64,000 bases of DNA from Marivita sp965656765. GTDB taxonomy: Bacteria; Pseudomonadota; Alphaproteobacteria; Rhodobacterales; Rhodobacteraceae. The stretch lies in the NCBI RefSeq assembly GCF_965656765.1, contig NZ_CBFHLV010000002.1, positions 62,001-126,000 of the forward strand. Direction: 5' to 3'. Below the pieces are notes generated by a model, which was given only the letters and a program-made list of their open reading frames with translations, searched no databases and was not told where the DNA came from. How positions within the stretch are numbered: the first letter of the stretch is position 1; each line of letters starts with the position of its first letter. A program made the position numbers and the translations under genes. Of this stretch, positions 1-7,235 are shown piece by piece.

Positions 1-102
1 GGGACTCTGCGGGTCAGGTGCGCTGCCCGCCCAAAGGGCGACCGCGACTGTGGTCACGATCAGCAAAATACCCGCGGCGAAAGAGGCTGGCCGCGATATC
101 AT
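1..102 (-). CDS. Membrane-anchored or secreted protein, N-terminus only (partial)
   Basis: The first 34 codons of a minus-strand gene that runs off the left edge of the window. Translation from the ATG at 100-102 gives a short polar start, then a hydrophobic stretch (about residues 8-26, AAGILLIVTTVAVALWAG), then Ala-Pro-Asp, which looks like a signal peptide or a single N-terminal membrane anchor. Its ATG overlaps the TGA of the upstream peptidase-like gene in an ATGA, so the two are probably translationally coupled. Function cannot be told from the fragment. Confidence 0.6.
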   Translation of the reverse strand, partial: MISRPASFAAGILLIVTTVAVALWAGSAPDPQSP

Positions 103-1169
103 GGCTTAGGATTGAGCGCGACATTGCGTTCGGAGTTTGTCAACATCCCGGCCGCATCGACGGCAAAGAACGCCCAGCTGTCCGCATTGTTCATCGCGTA
201 TTCAGTGTGAAAACTGGCCTTGCGCGGCTTGATGCCCTGCGGATGCCAAGAATAGCGCGGATGTGCATCGCCGGGCACGGTCACATCGTCGGTGTTAAGC
301 TGCGAATGGGTCAGTTCGTGTATTAGGATGCGGGCCCAGTTCTTGGACCCTTCCAGCGTGTTGCCTTTGCCGAAAAACGCCTTTTCGATATAGATGACGT
401 TCAAGCGCTGACCGCCAAGACGGTAGGCAAAGGCTTCGCTGTTTTCCCAATTTCCATCGCCCCGGACGGTCGGGTCGTCTGTGAGAACCATGCGTCCGCT
501 GTTACAGGCGCGAGAAATTTTCTGGAATCCAGTGGATAGGCGCAACGCAAGCGCTGAGATATCTGCGTCAGACTGGTGATCTTCGTCCGCGAACCACCGC
601 TGAATCAGTTTTCGTCCAATCGTATTGGCACCAACAGAATGGCAGACAACATTCGCTTTCTGAGACCAGGCAAGGGCCTTCTGGGAAGCGTGTTGAAGGT
701 TCTTCAGGTCGCTTTTTGAGTGGTACTCGTTGATGTCCTTGAGCTTGGTCGAGAGTGATGCTTCATTGGCATGTTCAAATTCGCCTGTCGCCCAGTTACG
801 ATAGGATTTCGGCAGGGATAGTGCCCAAGCGTCATGTCCGCCAAATCTCGACAAGAGGTGGAGATGCCTAAGAGTCTTAAGAGCGGCGGCTTTCTTGTTC
901 TTGGTCGCACCGGTGCCGGAGAGGTCGAGAATTCCGTTGGCCTCGCGGTCCTTGTCCAGTCCGAAAATCCGTTTGAAAAGACCGCGCTTGCACTGTTCGC
1001 GCAGTGTGTCGAGGGCTGCGGCATGACCGGCGGCCGGGCCAGACGTTTCCATCAGTAGGATCAGATCGTCGATCAGTTTCTGCTCTTCTCCGCTCAGCTT
1101 GTCAGTGTTGCTGGAGATCGCTAGGTTCGCTTTAACTCGATCGTATTCATCGGTGAATTTCGACGGCAT
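99..1169 (-). CDS. Aspzincin-like (M35 / lysine-specific metallo-endopeptidase-like) zinc metallopeptidase
   Basis: A 356-residue protein with an HELTH zinc-binding motif (H284, E285, H288) about 70 residues from the C-terminus, followed by TDD and GDAHPRY segments that could supply the third ligand, and by NADSWAFF near residue 335. HExxH followed by a late Asn-Ala-Asp-Ser-aromatic block is what I know from the lysine-specific metallo-endopeptidase family related to deuterolysin. No signal peptide is visible and the first 250 residues are helical and unassigned, so it may be cytoplasmic or exported by another route. The ATG has a good AAGGA site about 9 nt upstream. It is coupled by ATGA to a downstream membrane-anchored gene. 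The peptidase call is moderate; substrate unknown. Confidence 0.6.
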   Translation of the reverse strand: MPSKFTDEYDRVKANLAISSNTDKLSGEEQKLIDDLILLMETSGPAAGHAAALDTLREQCKRGLFKRIFGLDKDREANGILDLSGTGATKNKKAAALKTLRHLHLLSRFGGHDAWALSLPKSYRNWATGEFEHANEASLSTKLKDINEYHSKSDLKNLQHASQKALAWSQKANVVCHSVGANTIGRKLIQRWFADEDHQSDADISALALRLSTGFQKISRACNSGRMVLTDDPTVRGDGNWENSEAFAYRLGGQRLNVIYIEKAFFGKGNTLEGSKNWARILIHELTHSQLNTDDVTVPGDAHPRYSWHPQGIKPRKASFHTEYAMNNADSWAFFAVDAAGMLTNSERNVALNPKP

Positions 1170-1417
1170 AATTGGGTTCCTTTAATGCAAGTACATAGCC
1201 TGACAGTCAGAGCGGATACTTTTTCGCCAGAAGGAAGAGCGCGACCAAAAAACTGGTCAGAACTCACAACCACTAATCATAATGGTACACTTAACCCGCT
1301 TCGCTCCATCTCGTCAGGTGCGGTTTAGCACAATAAATTGACTTAGCGTCAGGGTGCGTCCAAATGGGACGTCGCGCAAGTATTTTGTTGGACCGGTCGC
1401 CTTCGAACAAGACGCGC

Positions 1418-1636
1418 TCAGGGCACGTTGTCGATTCCCGATCCGCCCCAAGGTTGGCAGCGGGCTATGCGTTTGGCGGCGAGCCAGCTGCCTTTGATGC
1501 CGCCGTGTTTCTGCAACGCCTCTAGCGCGTATGCGGAACAGGTGGGATGATATCTGCAGTTGTGACCGACCCATGGGCTAAAGATCAGGCGATAAGCTTT
1601 GATCGGTAGGGCAAGGGTCCAGGCGAGGGGGGTCAT
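1418..1636 (-). CDS. yidD: YidD, membrane protein insertion efficiency factor
   Basis: A 72-residue protein with the family's characteristic blocks: YRLIFSPWVGHNCRYHPTCS, then YALEALQKHGGIKGSWLAAKRI and the RCQPWGGSGIDNVP end. The conserved Cys, Tyr-His-Pro-Thr-Cys-Ser and the Arg-Cys-x-Pro-x-x-x-Gly-G end are all present. YidD is a small amphipathic inner-membrane-associated protein thought to assist YidC-dependent membrane insertion. It overlaps the end of rnpA by 4 nt (ATGA), the usual rpmH-rnpA-yidD order. yidC itself, which often follows, is not next: an unrelated gene ends the visible strand. Confidence 0.95.
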   Translation of the reverse strand: MTPLAWTLALPIKAYRLIFSPWVGHNCRYHPTCSAYALEALQKHGGIKGSWLAAKRIARCQPWGGSGIDNVP

Positions 1637-2037
1637 GTCTGTGCGTGGATTTTGCGCAAGGCGTAGGTCAGATCGCCTTTGAGCGCGGTGAAGTCGCGGT
1701 CGATGGTCACGCCGGGCCGTCCGACCAACACGTAATCCCAGCCAGGTTTTGCGCCCTGCAAAAGCACGTCAGCGACCACAGCGCGCAGGCGGCGCTTGGC
1801 GCGGTTGCGTGCGACTGCATTGCCGATTTTCTTGGAGCAGGTGTAGCCGACGCGGATTGTTGGGTCGTCATCCTTGCGGTCCCGGGCCTGAACCAACATG
1901 CCATCAGTGCCACGCCGAAGGGCCCGAGCCGCGCGAAGAAAATCAGCGCGGTGACGAAGGACAGTGACCGTTGAACATGACAACACCGCCGGAGGCGTTG
2001 TTCCCCTTGTGTCCAAGGAGGCCTCCGGCGGTGTCAT
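1633..2037 (-). CDS. rnpA: Ribonuclease P protein component
   Basis: A 134-residue protein carrying the RnpA signature: RVGYTCSKKIGNAVARNRAKRRLR, with the RNR motif that contacts the catalytic RNA. The protein binds the RNase P RNA and helps 5' maturation of pre-tRNAs. It lies 29 nt downstream of rpmH and overlaps yidD by 4 nt. The N-terminal 20 or so residues are Thr/Pro-rich and lie within a large inverted repeat, so the exact start is uncertain; codons nearer the conserved RADFLRAA block could also serve. Confidence 0.93.
   Translation of the reverse strand: MTPPEASLDTRGTTPPAVLSCSTVTVLRHRADFLRAARALRRGTDGMLVQARDRKDDDPTIRVGYTCSKKIGNAVARNRAKRRLRAVVADVLLQGAKPGWDYVLVGRPGVTIDRDFTALKGDLTYALRKIHAQT
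1983..2034 (-). repeat. 14-bp perfect inverted repeat over the rnpA start
   Basis: Arms at 1983-1996 (acaccgccggaggc) and 2021-2034 (gcctccggcggtgt) are exact reverse complements, separated by 24 nt that contain a second small stem (ccttg/caagg). In the minus-strand mRNA this long GC-rich hairpin begins directly after the annotated rnpA ATG (2035-2037). It has no T-run, so it is not a plain terminator; it could attenuate rnpA translation or stabilise rpmH mRNA. Confidence 0.75.
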
Positions 2038-2066
2038 GTCAGTCTACCTGCTTGGTCGCGGGACGC

Positions 2067-2201
2067 TTACGCGCTCAGCGACTTGCGGCCACGGGCGCGG
2101 CGCGCGTTCAGGATCTTGCGGCCAGCTTTGGTGGCCATGCGCGACCGGAAGCCGTGACGCCGCTTGCGTACGAGGTTCGAGGGTTGAAAGGTGCGTTTCA
2201 T
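2067..2201 (-). CDS. rpmH: 50S ribosomal protein L34
   Basis: A 44-residue, Arg/Lys-rich protein reading MKRTFQPSNLVRKRRHGFR at the start and ending RGRKSLSA, which matches the whole L34 family length and sequence pattern. It is a structural protein of the large ribosomal subunit. It is the first gene of the rpmH-rnpA-yidD block. A GGAGTAGG site sits just upstream of the ATG and a near-consensus promoter lies about 67 bp upstream. Confidence 0.97.
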   Translation of the reverse strand: MKRTFQPSNLVRKRRHGFRSRMATKAGRKILNARRARGRKSLSA

Positions 2202-2710
2202 CGCGTCCTACTCCGTCTTGTCGATCCGGGGGCGCGGATTCGTCCGCCGGGGTTGTTCGAAGCCCGTGCTATAGGCAGGTGGCTTTGCGTTGTCAAACGC
2301 TGCGACCCGGAATTTTGGGAATTTCGAGACTGGGTCAAACGGACGATGCGATGATGCATCGAATACGGCCCGATGCCGGACCGATTGGGGTGTTCCCCCG
2401 TCGCCTTTGGGGGGCACCACACACGATATTTGTATGCCAGAGGTGAGTTGCGCGGTGAAGCGACGACTTTGCGGCATTTTCTGAAATAATCGCACACGGT
2501 GGCGTGTGGCGGTGACACAGATTGCAATATTGGCGCGTATTAGGGCGCGCGATTGTTTCAATTCGGGGCAGAAGGTTTCGGATTCTCACGCAAAGCGGCG
2601 TTGTGGATCAAGCGGGCGTGAGGCGGGTGTTGCTGAGGCGCTTCAGGGGTCATGTTTTGGACAGCACACACGCAACACTTCAAGAGGTGGCCCGCTTGGG
2701 CCTATATGAC
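2202..2710. other. Divergent intergenic region between rpmH and the TVP38-family gene
   Basis: 509 bp without a supported gene. The left part carries the minus-strand rpmH promoter (2268-2296). I see no convincing sigma-70 promoter, terminator or RNA gene in the right part that drives the plus-strand membrane protein gene. Open frames here are short, overlapping and compositionally unlike proteins. Confidence 0.6.
2268..2296 (-). promoter_or_regulatory. Sigma-70 promoter of rpmH-rnpA-yidD
   Basis: On the minus strand TTGACA (2291-2296) is followed after exactly 17 bp by TATAGC (2268-2273). Transcription should start near 2261, giving a leader of about 60 nt before rpmH. The perfect -35 and ideal spacing fit the high expression expected for a ribosomal protein gene. 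Confidence 0.75.
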
Positions 2711-3445
2711 ATGACAGATATGACTGACACCCAAGATACACCTGCCTGGAAGCGCTATGCGCCTCTGATTGCAATTGGCGCAGTTGCGCTGATCGGCGCG
2801 TTTACCCTGCGCGATTATCTCAGCTTTGAAACATTGGCGGCCAATCGCGAAGCCTTGGAGGCGTTTCGGGATGCAAATTATTTGCTGACGGCAGGAGCAT
2901 TTATGTTGGCCTATGTCGTTATTGTCGGGTTCTCTCTGCCTGGTGCGACCATTGCTACGTTGACGGGCGGGTTTCTCTTTGGGGTCTTTCCCGGTGCCCT
3001 TTTCAACGTGCTGGCTGCCACGGTTGGTGCGACGGTGATCTTCCTTGCGGCGCGATATGGCCTGGGCGAGCGTCTTTCGTCCAAGATGGATGCCAGTGAT
3101 GGGGCTGTGCGCAAGATCAAGGATGGGATCGACGAGAACCAATGGTCGATGCTGTTCCTGATCCGGTTGGTTCCGGCGGTGCCTTTCTTTGTCGCCAATC
3201 TGGTGCCTGCGCTTGTCGGCGTGCCGCTTTACCGGTTCTTTGTTTCGACCTTCCTGGGCATTATTCCAGGTGGCGTCGTCTATACGTCGGTCGGTGCCGG
3301 GCTGGGTGAGGTTTTTGCCCGCGGTGAGACGCCGAACTTAGGTATCATTTTTGAGCCGCATATCCTGTTACCGATCCTTGGGCTGTGTGTGCTGGCTGCA
3401 TTGCCAATCGCGTTGAAGGCCGTGCGCGGCAAGAAAGGACTGTGA
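2711..3445 (+). CDS. TVP38/TMEM64 family (VTT domain) membrane protein
   Basis: A 244-residue integral membrane protein. After a short polar start (ATG at 2711; another in-frame ATG at 2720), hydrophobic segments alternate with the VTT-domain landmarks: GFSLPGATIATLTGGFLFG, FPGALFNVLAATVGATVIF, then FLIRLVPAVPFFVANLVPAL and FLGIIPGGVVYTSVGAGLG. This DedA-superfamily fold is linked to lipid scrambling or small-solute transport; no substrate is established for this member. The next gene, a flavoprotein disulfide reductase, begins 2 nt after its stop. The two families occur adjacent or fused in other bacteria, suggesting joint function. The start is chosen because upstream codons translate into a non-protein-like, Arg-rich stretch. 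Confidence 0.85.
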   Translation: MTDMTDTQDTPAWKRYAPLIAIGAVALIGAFTLRDYLSFETLAANREALEAFRDANYLLTAGAFMLAYVVIVGFSLPGATIATLTGGFLFGVFPGALFNVLAATVGATVIFLAARYGLGERLSSKMDASDGAVRKIKDGIDENQWSMLFLIRLVPAVPFFVANLVPALVGVPLYRFFVSTFLGIIPGGVVYTSVGAGLGEVFARGETPNLGIIFEPHILLPILGLCVLAALPIALKAVRGKKGL

Positions 3446-3447
3446 TC

Positions 3448-4866
3448 ATGGAAACGATCAAAACAGACGTCCTGATCATCGGTGCAGGATCCGGTGGCCT
3501 GTCAGTTGCTGCGGGTGCGGTGCAAATGGGGGCCAGTGTGGTCTTGCTTGAAGCGCACAAAATGGGAGGCGATTGCCTGAACTATGGCTGTGTCCCGTCG
3601 AAAGCACTGATCGCCTCTGCCAAAACCGCTTACGCCATGTCCCACGCCGCCCGCTACGGAATCGCCAGTGTCACACCGAAAGTGGATTATGCGGCGGCGA
3701 AAGATCACGTGGCAGATGTGATAGGACAGATTGAACCAGTGGACAGTCAGGAACGGTTCGAAGGTCTGGGTGTGCGGGTTATCCGGGAATATGGACGCTT
3801 TGTCTCGCCAACCGAGGTGGAGGCGGGTGACTATCGCATCACCGCGCGCCGGGTTGTGATCTCAACGGGTTCTTCGCCGTTTGTGCCGCCAATCCCCGGT
3901 CTGGACAGCGTACCGTACATCACCAATGAAACACTTTGGGAATTGCGCGAACAGCCGGAACATCTGTTGGTGATCGGCGGTGGGCCCATCGGCATGGAAA
4001 TGGCACAGGCGCATTTGCGGCTTGGGTCCAAGGTTACTGTAATCGAAGGCGCCAAGGCGCTGGGCAAGGATGATCCGGAAATGGCCGAGATCGTGCTTGA
4101 TAGCCTTCGGGAAGAAGGGCTTGAGATTGCCGAAGGGTCAAACGCCAAAGAGGTGCGCGGCAAGGAAGGCGCGATCGAGGTCGAAACCGAAGACGGTCAG
4201 GTCTACAAAGGCACGCATATCCTTGTTGCGGTTGGTCGCAAGGCAAACACAGCTGGTCTTGATCTGGACAAAGCGAGCATCAAGACAACGCGCACGGGCA
4301 TCGAGGTCGATGACATGATGCGCACGACAAACAAGAAGGTCTATGCGATTGGTGACGTGGCCGGTGGCCTGCAATTCACCCACGTAGCGGGGTATCATGC
4401 GGGTGTGATCATACGGTCAATGCTGTTTGGCCTGCCGTCAAAGGCGACGACGCGGCACATCCCTTGGGCCACCTACACACAGCCTGAACTGGCGCAGGTC
4501 GGTCTGACCGAGGCGCAAGCCAAGAAAGAACACGGGCCAAAACTGGAAGTCGTCCGCTTTCATTTTAGCCACAATGACCGCGCCATTGCTGAACGCAAAA
4601 CACGTGGTTTGATCAAGGTCATGGTGGTCAAGGGTCGCCCCGTGGGGGCATCTATCGCGGGTGAACAAGCTGGAGAATTGATCAACCTTTGGGCACTTGT
4701 GATCACCAACAAGATGAAGATGGGCCAGATCGCCAATATGGTCGCGCCCTATCCAACCATTGGAGAGCTTAACAAACGGGCGGCGGGGGCATATTTCTCT
4801 CCGCGATTGTTCGAGAGTGACACCGTAAAGAAAGTTGTTGGATTTGTTCAGAAGTGGCTGCCTTGA
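3448..4866 (+). CDS. MerA-like FAD-dependent pyridine nucleotide-disulfide oxidoreductase
   Basis: A 472-residue flavoprotein. IIGAGSGGLS near residue 10 is the FAD-binding loop; GGDCLNYGCVPSK gives the redox-active pair C43/C48; VIGGGPIGMEMA binds NAD(P)H; YAIGDVAGG is the second FAD motif. In the C-terminal interface domain the usual His-Pro-Thr of lipoamide dehydrogenase is YPTIGE, as in mercuric reductase-like enzymes, but there is no vicinal Cys pair at the C-terminus, so it is not a classical mercuric reductase. It follows the TVP38 gene by 2 nt. Soluble, cytoplasmic; substrate unknown. Confidence 0.88.
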   Translation: METIKTDVLIIGAGSGGLSVAAGAVQMGASVVLLEAHKMGGDCLNYGCVPSKALIASAKTAYAMSHAARYGIASVTPKVDYAAAKDHVADVIGQIEPVDSQERFEGLGVRVIREYGRFVSPTEVEAGDYRITARRVVISTGSSPFVPPIPGLDSVPYITNETLWELREQPEHLLVIGGGPIGMEMAQAHLRLGSKVTVIEGAKALGKDDPEMAEIVLDSLREEGLEIAEGSNAKEVRGKEGAIEVETEDGQVYKGTHILVAVGRKANTAGLDLDKASIKTTRTGIEVDDMMRTTNKKVYAIGDVAGGLQFTHVAGYHAGVIIRSMLFGLPSKATTRHIPWATYTQPELAQVGLTEAQAKKEHGPKLEVVRFHFSHNDRAIAERKTRGLIKVMVVKGRPVGASIAGEQAGELINLWALVITNKMKMGQIANMVAPYPTIGELNKRAAGAYFSPRLFESDTVKKVVGFVQKWLP

Positions 4867-4890
4867 CATGACCGGTCGGAGGGCGCGTCC

Positions 4891-6273
4891 ATGAGGAATT
4901 CGCTATCCGGCCGTTTCCTTATCCTGACCACTGTCTTCGTGATGCTGGCGGAAGTGTTGATCTTTGTGCCGTCTATTGCGCGGTATCGCGAGGATTTCCT
5001 GCTCAACCGGCTAGAGCGAGCGCAGATCGCATCTTTGGCCCTCTTGGCTGACGACATGATCGACACTGAATTGGAAGCTGAGCTGCTGTTGAACGCAGGC
5101 GTGTTCAACGTGGTTCTGCGGCGCGATGAACTGCGCCAGTTGGTGCTATCGTCCCCCATGCCAAGCGAGGTGTCACAGACATTCGATCTGCGTGAGGCGA
5201 CCGCGGTGACGTTGATCCGTGATGCTATGACCCGGCTGATCAACACCGAAGACGAGACGATCCGCGTGATCGGCAACCCTTTCCGTGATGGTGGATTGTT
5301 GATTGAGATCACACTTGATACCGGCGAGTTGCGCATGGCGATGCTGGATTATGGCCTGCGCATCTTGGTCTTGTCGGCGGTGATTTCGATCTTCACAGCA
5401 AGCCTTCTTTTCCTTGCGGTACGGGTGTTGCTGGTCAAGCCGATCAAAGGCGTGGTTGGGCATATGCAAAGTTATGCCAAAGCTCCGGAAGATGCCCGGC
5501 GTATCATTCAGCCATCGGCCAGCGTCACCGAACTGCGCGAGGCAGAAGAGGCGTTGCAGTCTTTGCAGACGCAATTGACACAAGCGCTGAAACAAAAGGA
5601 ACGGTTGGCGCAGTTGGGCGGCGCGGTGGCCCGTGTGAGCCACGATCTGCGCAATATCCTGACGTCCGCCCAGTTGTTCACGGATCGGATCGAAATGAGC
5701 GAAGACCCGGTTGTTATGCGGATGGCGCCCAAGTTGGTAAATTCGATAACTCGCGCGGTGTCGCTTTGCGAAAGCACCTTGGCCTTTGGCCGAGCAGAAG
5801 AGCCCGCGCCGACGCTTTCGCTGATCAATCTCGCACAGCTTGTCTCGGATGTGCTGGATAGTGAACGGTTGGCCATCGGAGAGTTTGATCTCAGCCTGAG
5901 CGAAGATGTGCCGGGCAATCTCATGGTTCGGGCGGACCCCGAGCAATTTTACCGTGTTCTGTCGAACCTTGTGCGGAATGCGCGTCAGGCGATCATCGGA
6001 ACTGGCGAACCCGGTGAGATTAATGTCGCGGCAGCGGTTTGCGACGATGCTTGGTGTGTAGATGTCACCGACACGGGGCCGGGCCTGCCGCCGAAAGCTG
6101 TCGAACACCTGTTTCAACCGTTCCAAGGCGGAGCGCGTAAAGGGGGATCAGGCCTAGGCCTTGCCATCGCAGAAGAGCTTGTTCGCGGTCATGGCGGTTC
6201 GTTGACGCTTGTCAAAACGGACCAATCCGGCACCGCGTTCCGTATCCGTTTGCCGATGGGAGGGCTTACCTAG
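4891..6273 (+). CDS. Membrane sensor histidine kinase
   Basis: 460 residues. One membrane segment lies near residues 8-26 (FLILTTVFVMLAEVLIFVPS) and another near 155-180, enclosing a periplasmic sensor of about 125 residues. A linker coiled coil (about 210-240) leads to the dimerisation box SHDLRN with phospho-acceptor H251, then N-box NLVRNARQAI, G1 DTGPGLP and G2 GGSGLGLAIAEE. All ATP-binding boxes are present, so it should be active. No response regulator lies beside it; it begins 24 nt after the flavoprotein gene, which suggests co-transcription. Signal unknown. Confidence 0.88.
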   Translation: MRNSLSGRFLILTTVFVMLAEVLIFVPSIARYREDFLLNRLERAQIASLALLADDMIDTELEAELLLNAGVFNVVLRRDELRQLVLSSPMPSEVSQTFDLREATAVTLIRDAMTRLINTEDETIRVIGNPFRDGGLLIEITLDTGELRMAMLDYGLRILVLSAVISIFTASLLFLAVRVLLVKPIKGVVGHMQSYAKAPEDARRIIQPSASVTELREAEEALQSLQTQLTQALKQKERLAQLGGAVARVSHDLRNILTSAQLFTDRIEMSEDPVVMRMAPKLVNSITRAVSLCESTLAFGRAEEPAPTLSLINLAQLVSDVLDSERLAIGEFDLSLSEDVPGNLMVRADPEQFYRVLSNLVRNARQAIIGTGEPGEINVAAAVCDDAWCVDVTDTGPGLPPKAVEHLFQPFQGGARKGGSGLGLAIAEELVRGHGGSLTLVKTDQSGTAFRIRLPMGGLT

Positions 6274-6352
6274 TTAGTTCAAAACAAAGCGTGGAATTTT
6301 CTTCCAATTTGCGCTTGCATCGCTCGGGCGCTGGGTCTATCCCACGCCTCGT

Positions 6353-6429
6353 GGACCGATAGCTCAGCTGGATAGAGTACTTGACTACGAATCAAGGGGT
6401 CGGGGGTTCGAATCCTCCTCGGTCCGCCA
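6353..6429 (+). tRNA. tRNA-Arg (anticodon ACG)
   Basis: Acceptor arms GGACCGA (6353-6359) and TCGGTCC (6419-6425) pair perfectly; discriminator G and an encoded CCA end at 6429. The anticodon stem CTTGA/TCAAG encloses loop CTACGAA, giving anticodon ACG, and the T-arm reads GGGGGTTCGAATCCTCC. ACG tRNA-Arg is normally deaminated to ICG and reads CGU/CGC/CGA. A weak promoter-like pair, CTTGCA (6314-6319) and CTATCC (6337-6342) at 17 bp, lies just upstream. Confidence 0.96.
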
Positions 6430-7235
6430 CGACTAATTCCCAATAAAACTTTAAGGCTCATATTTTACGCGTACTCAGCTCTTCTAACGGTGCTTTCGTG
6501 CGGTATGGGCCAATAGAACACCCCGAAATTGCTACGTATCTGCAGCACAGCAGGTCCGTTGCGGGCTGCTTTATGCCTGCGCCGCCTTTTGCCTGTGCAA
6601 TTCCAGCAGGTCGAATCTTGCTCGGAGGTTGGGATCAGTCCAAGAAACGGATTTGAGACGGCTTGCGTGCGAGAAAGCACCGGCTGGTCGATCTTGAGGG
6701 GCGCCCGTGAGAAGTGGCGAAGGTTGCCGACGGCTGGATGTTCCGGACGCCGGCTGCCTACGCCCATGAGATCCGCGCTGCAGCGGATACTGTAGATGGA
6801 TTGCTGCATCTGAGTAGTTCGACGTCGTAGCTCTAGACGCCATTTTTCAGTGGCGCATGGCCTGTCGCGCTTGATGCAATCGGCGAAATGGCATCCAAAC
6901 CGGTTGACCCAATTCCAGACGGTTTCCCGGTGTACCGTTCGCCTCGCTTTAAGAGCATAGCCTCAAAGTCTGCCGTGCTGAGCGTAAACCAGTGATACGC
7001 CCAAACCGCATAAGCGAAGATGGCGAGGAAAGCTGTAGCCTTTCAGCTGGGCATCGTGCAAAATACCGGTACCTGTTTGCCGATGTAAAAGCTGATGGGC
7101 AAACAAGCTGGCAATCCCATGTCATGCTACGTTTGGTGTAGGCGTCTATGCTGGGCCGAATTGATCGGCCCAGCGCTTGGTTAGATTTGTGTCTGGTGCA
7201 GACAAGTGCCACCTTGAACTGGAACCCGGCAACGT
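6430..7235. other. Gene-free stretch downstream of tRNA-Arg
   Basis: 806 bp with no supported gene. Short frames on both strands change frame repeatedly and translate into Arg/Ser/Pro-rich peptides with no family I recognise; some could be remnants of a decayed gene. I looked for a second copy of the tRNA 3' end that would mark an integration site and did not find one in the window. The lack of genes here contrasts with the dense packing to the left. Confidence 0.5.

Noticed and set aside
1964..2446. Plus-strand frames across rpmH and rnpA
   Set aside because: They are antisense to the clearly assigned rpmH and the rnpA start, and their products look random.
3448..4866. Calling the flavoprotein mercuric reductase
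   Set aside because: The C-terminal Cys pair and any mer neighbours are absent.
6353..6429. tRNA-Arg 3' end as an attachment site
   Set aside because: No second copy of the 3' end and no integrase gene were seen in the window.
6465..6843. Minus-strand frames after tRNA-Arg as genes
   Set aside because: Overlapping short frames with biased composition and no ribosome site or family resemblance.
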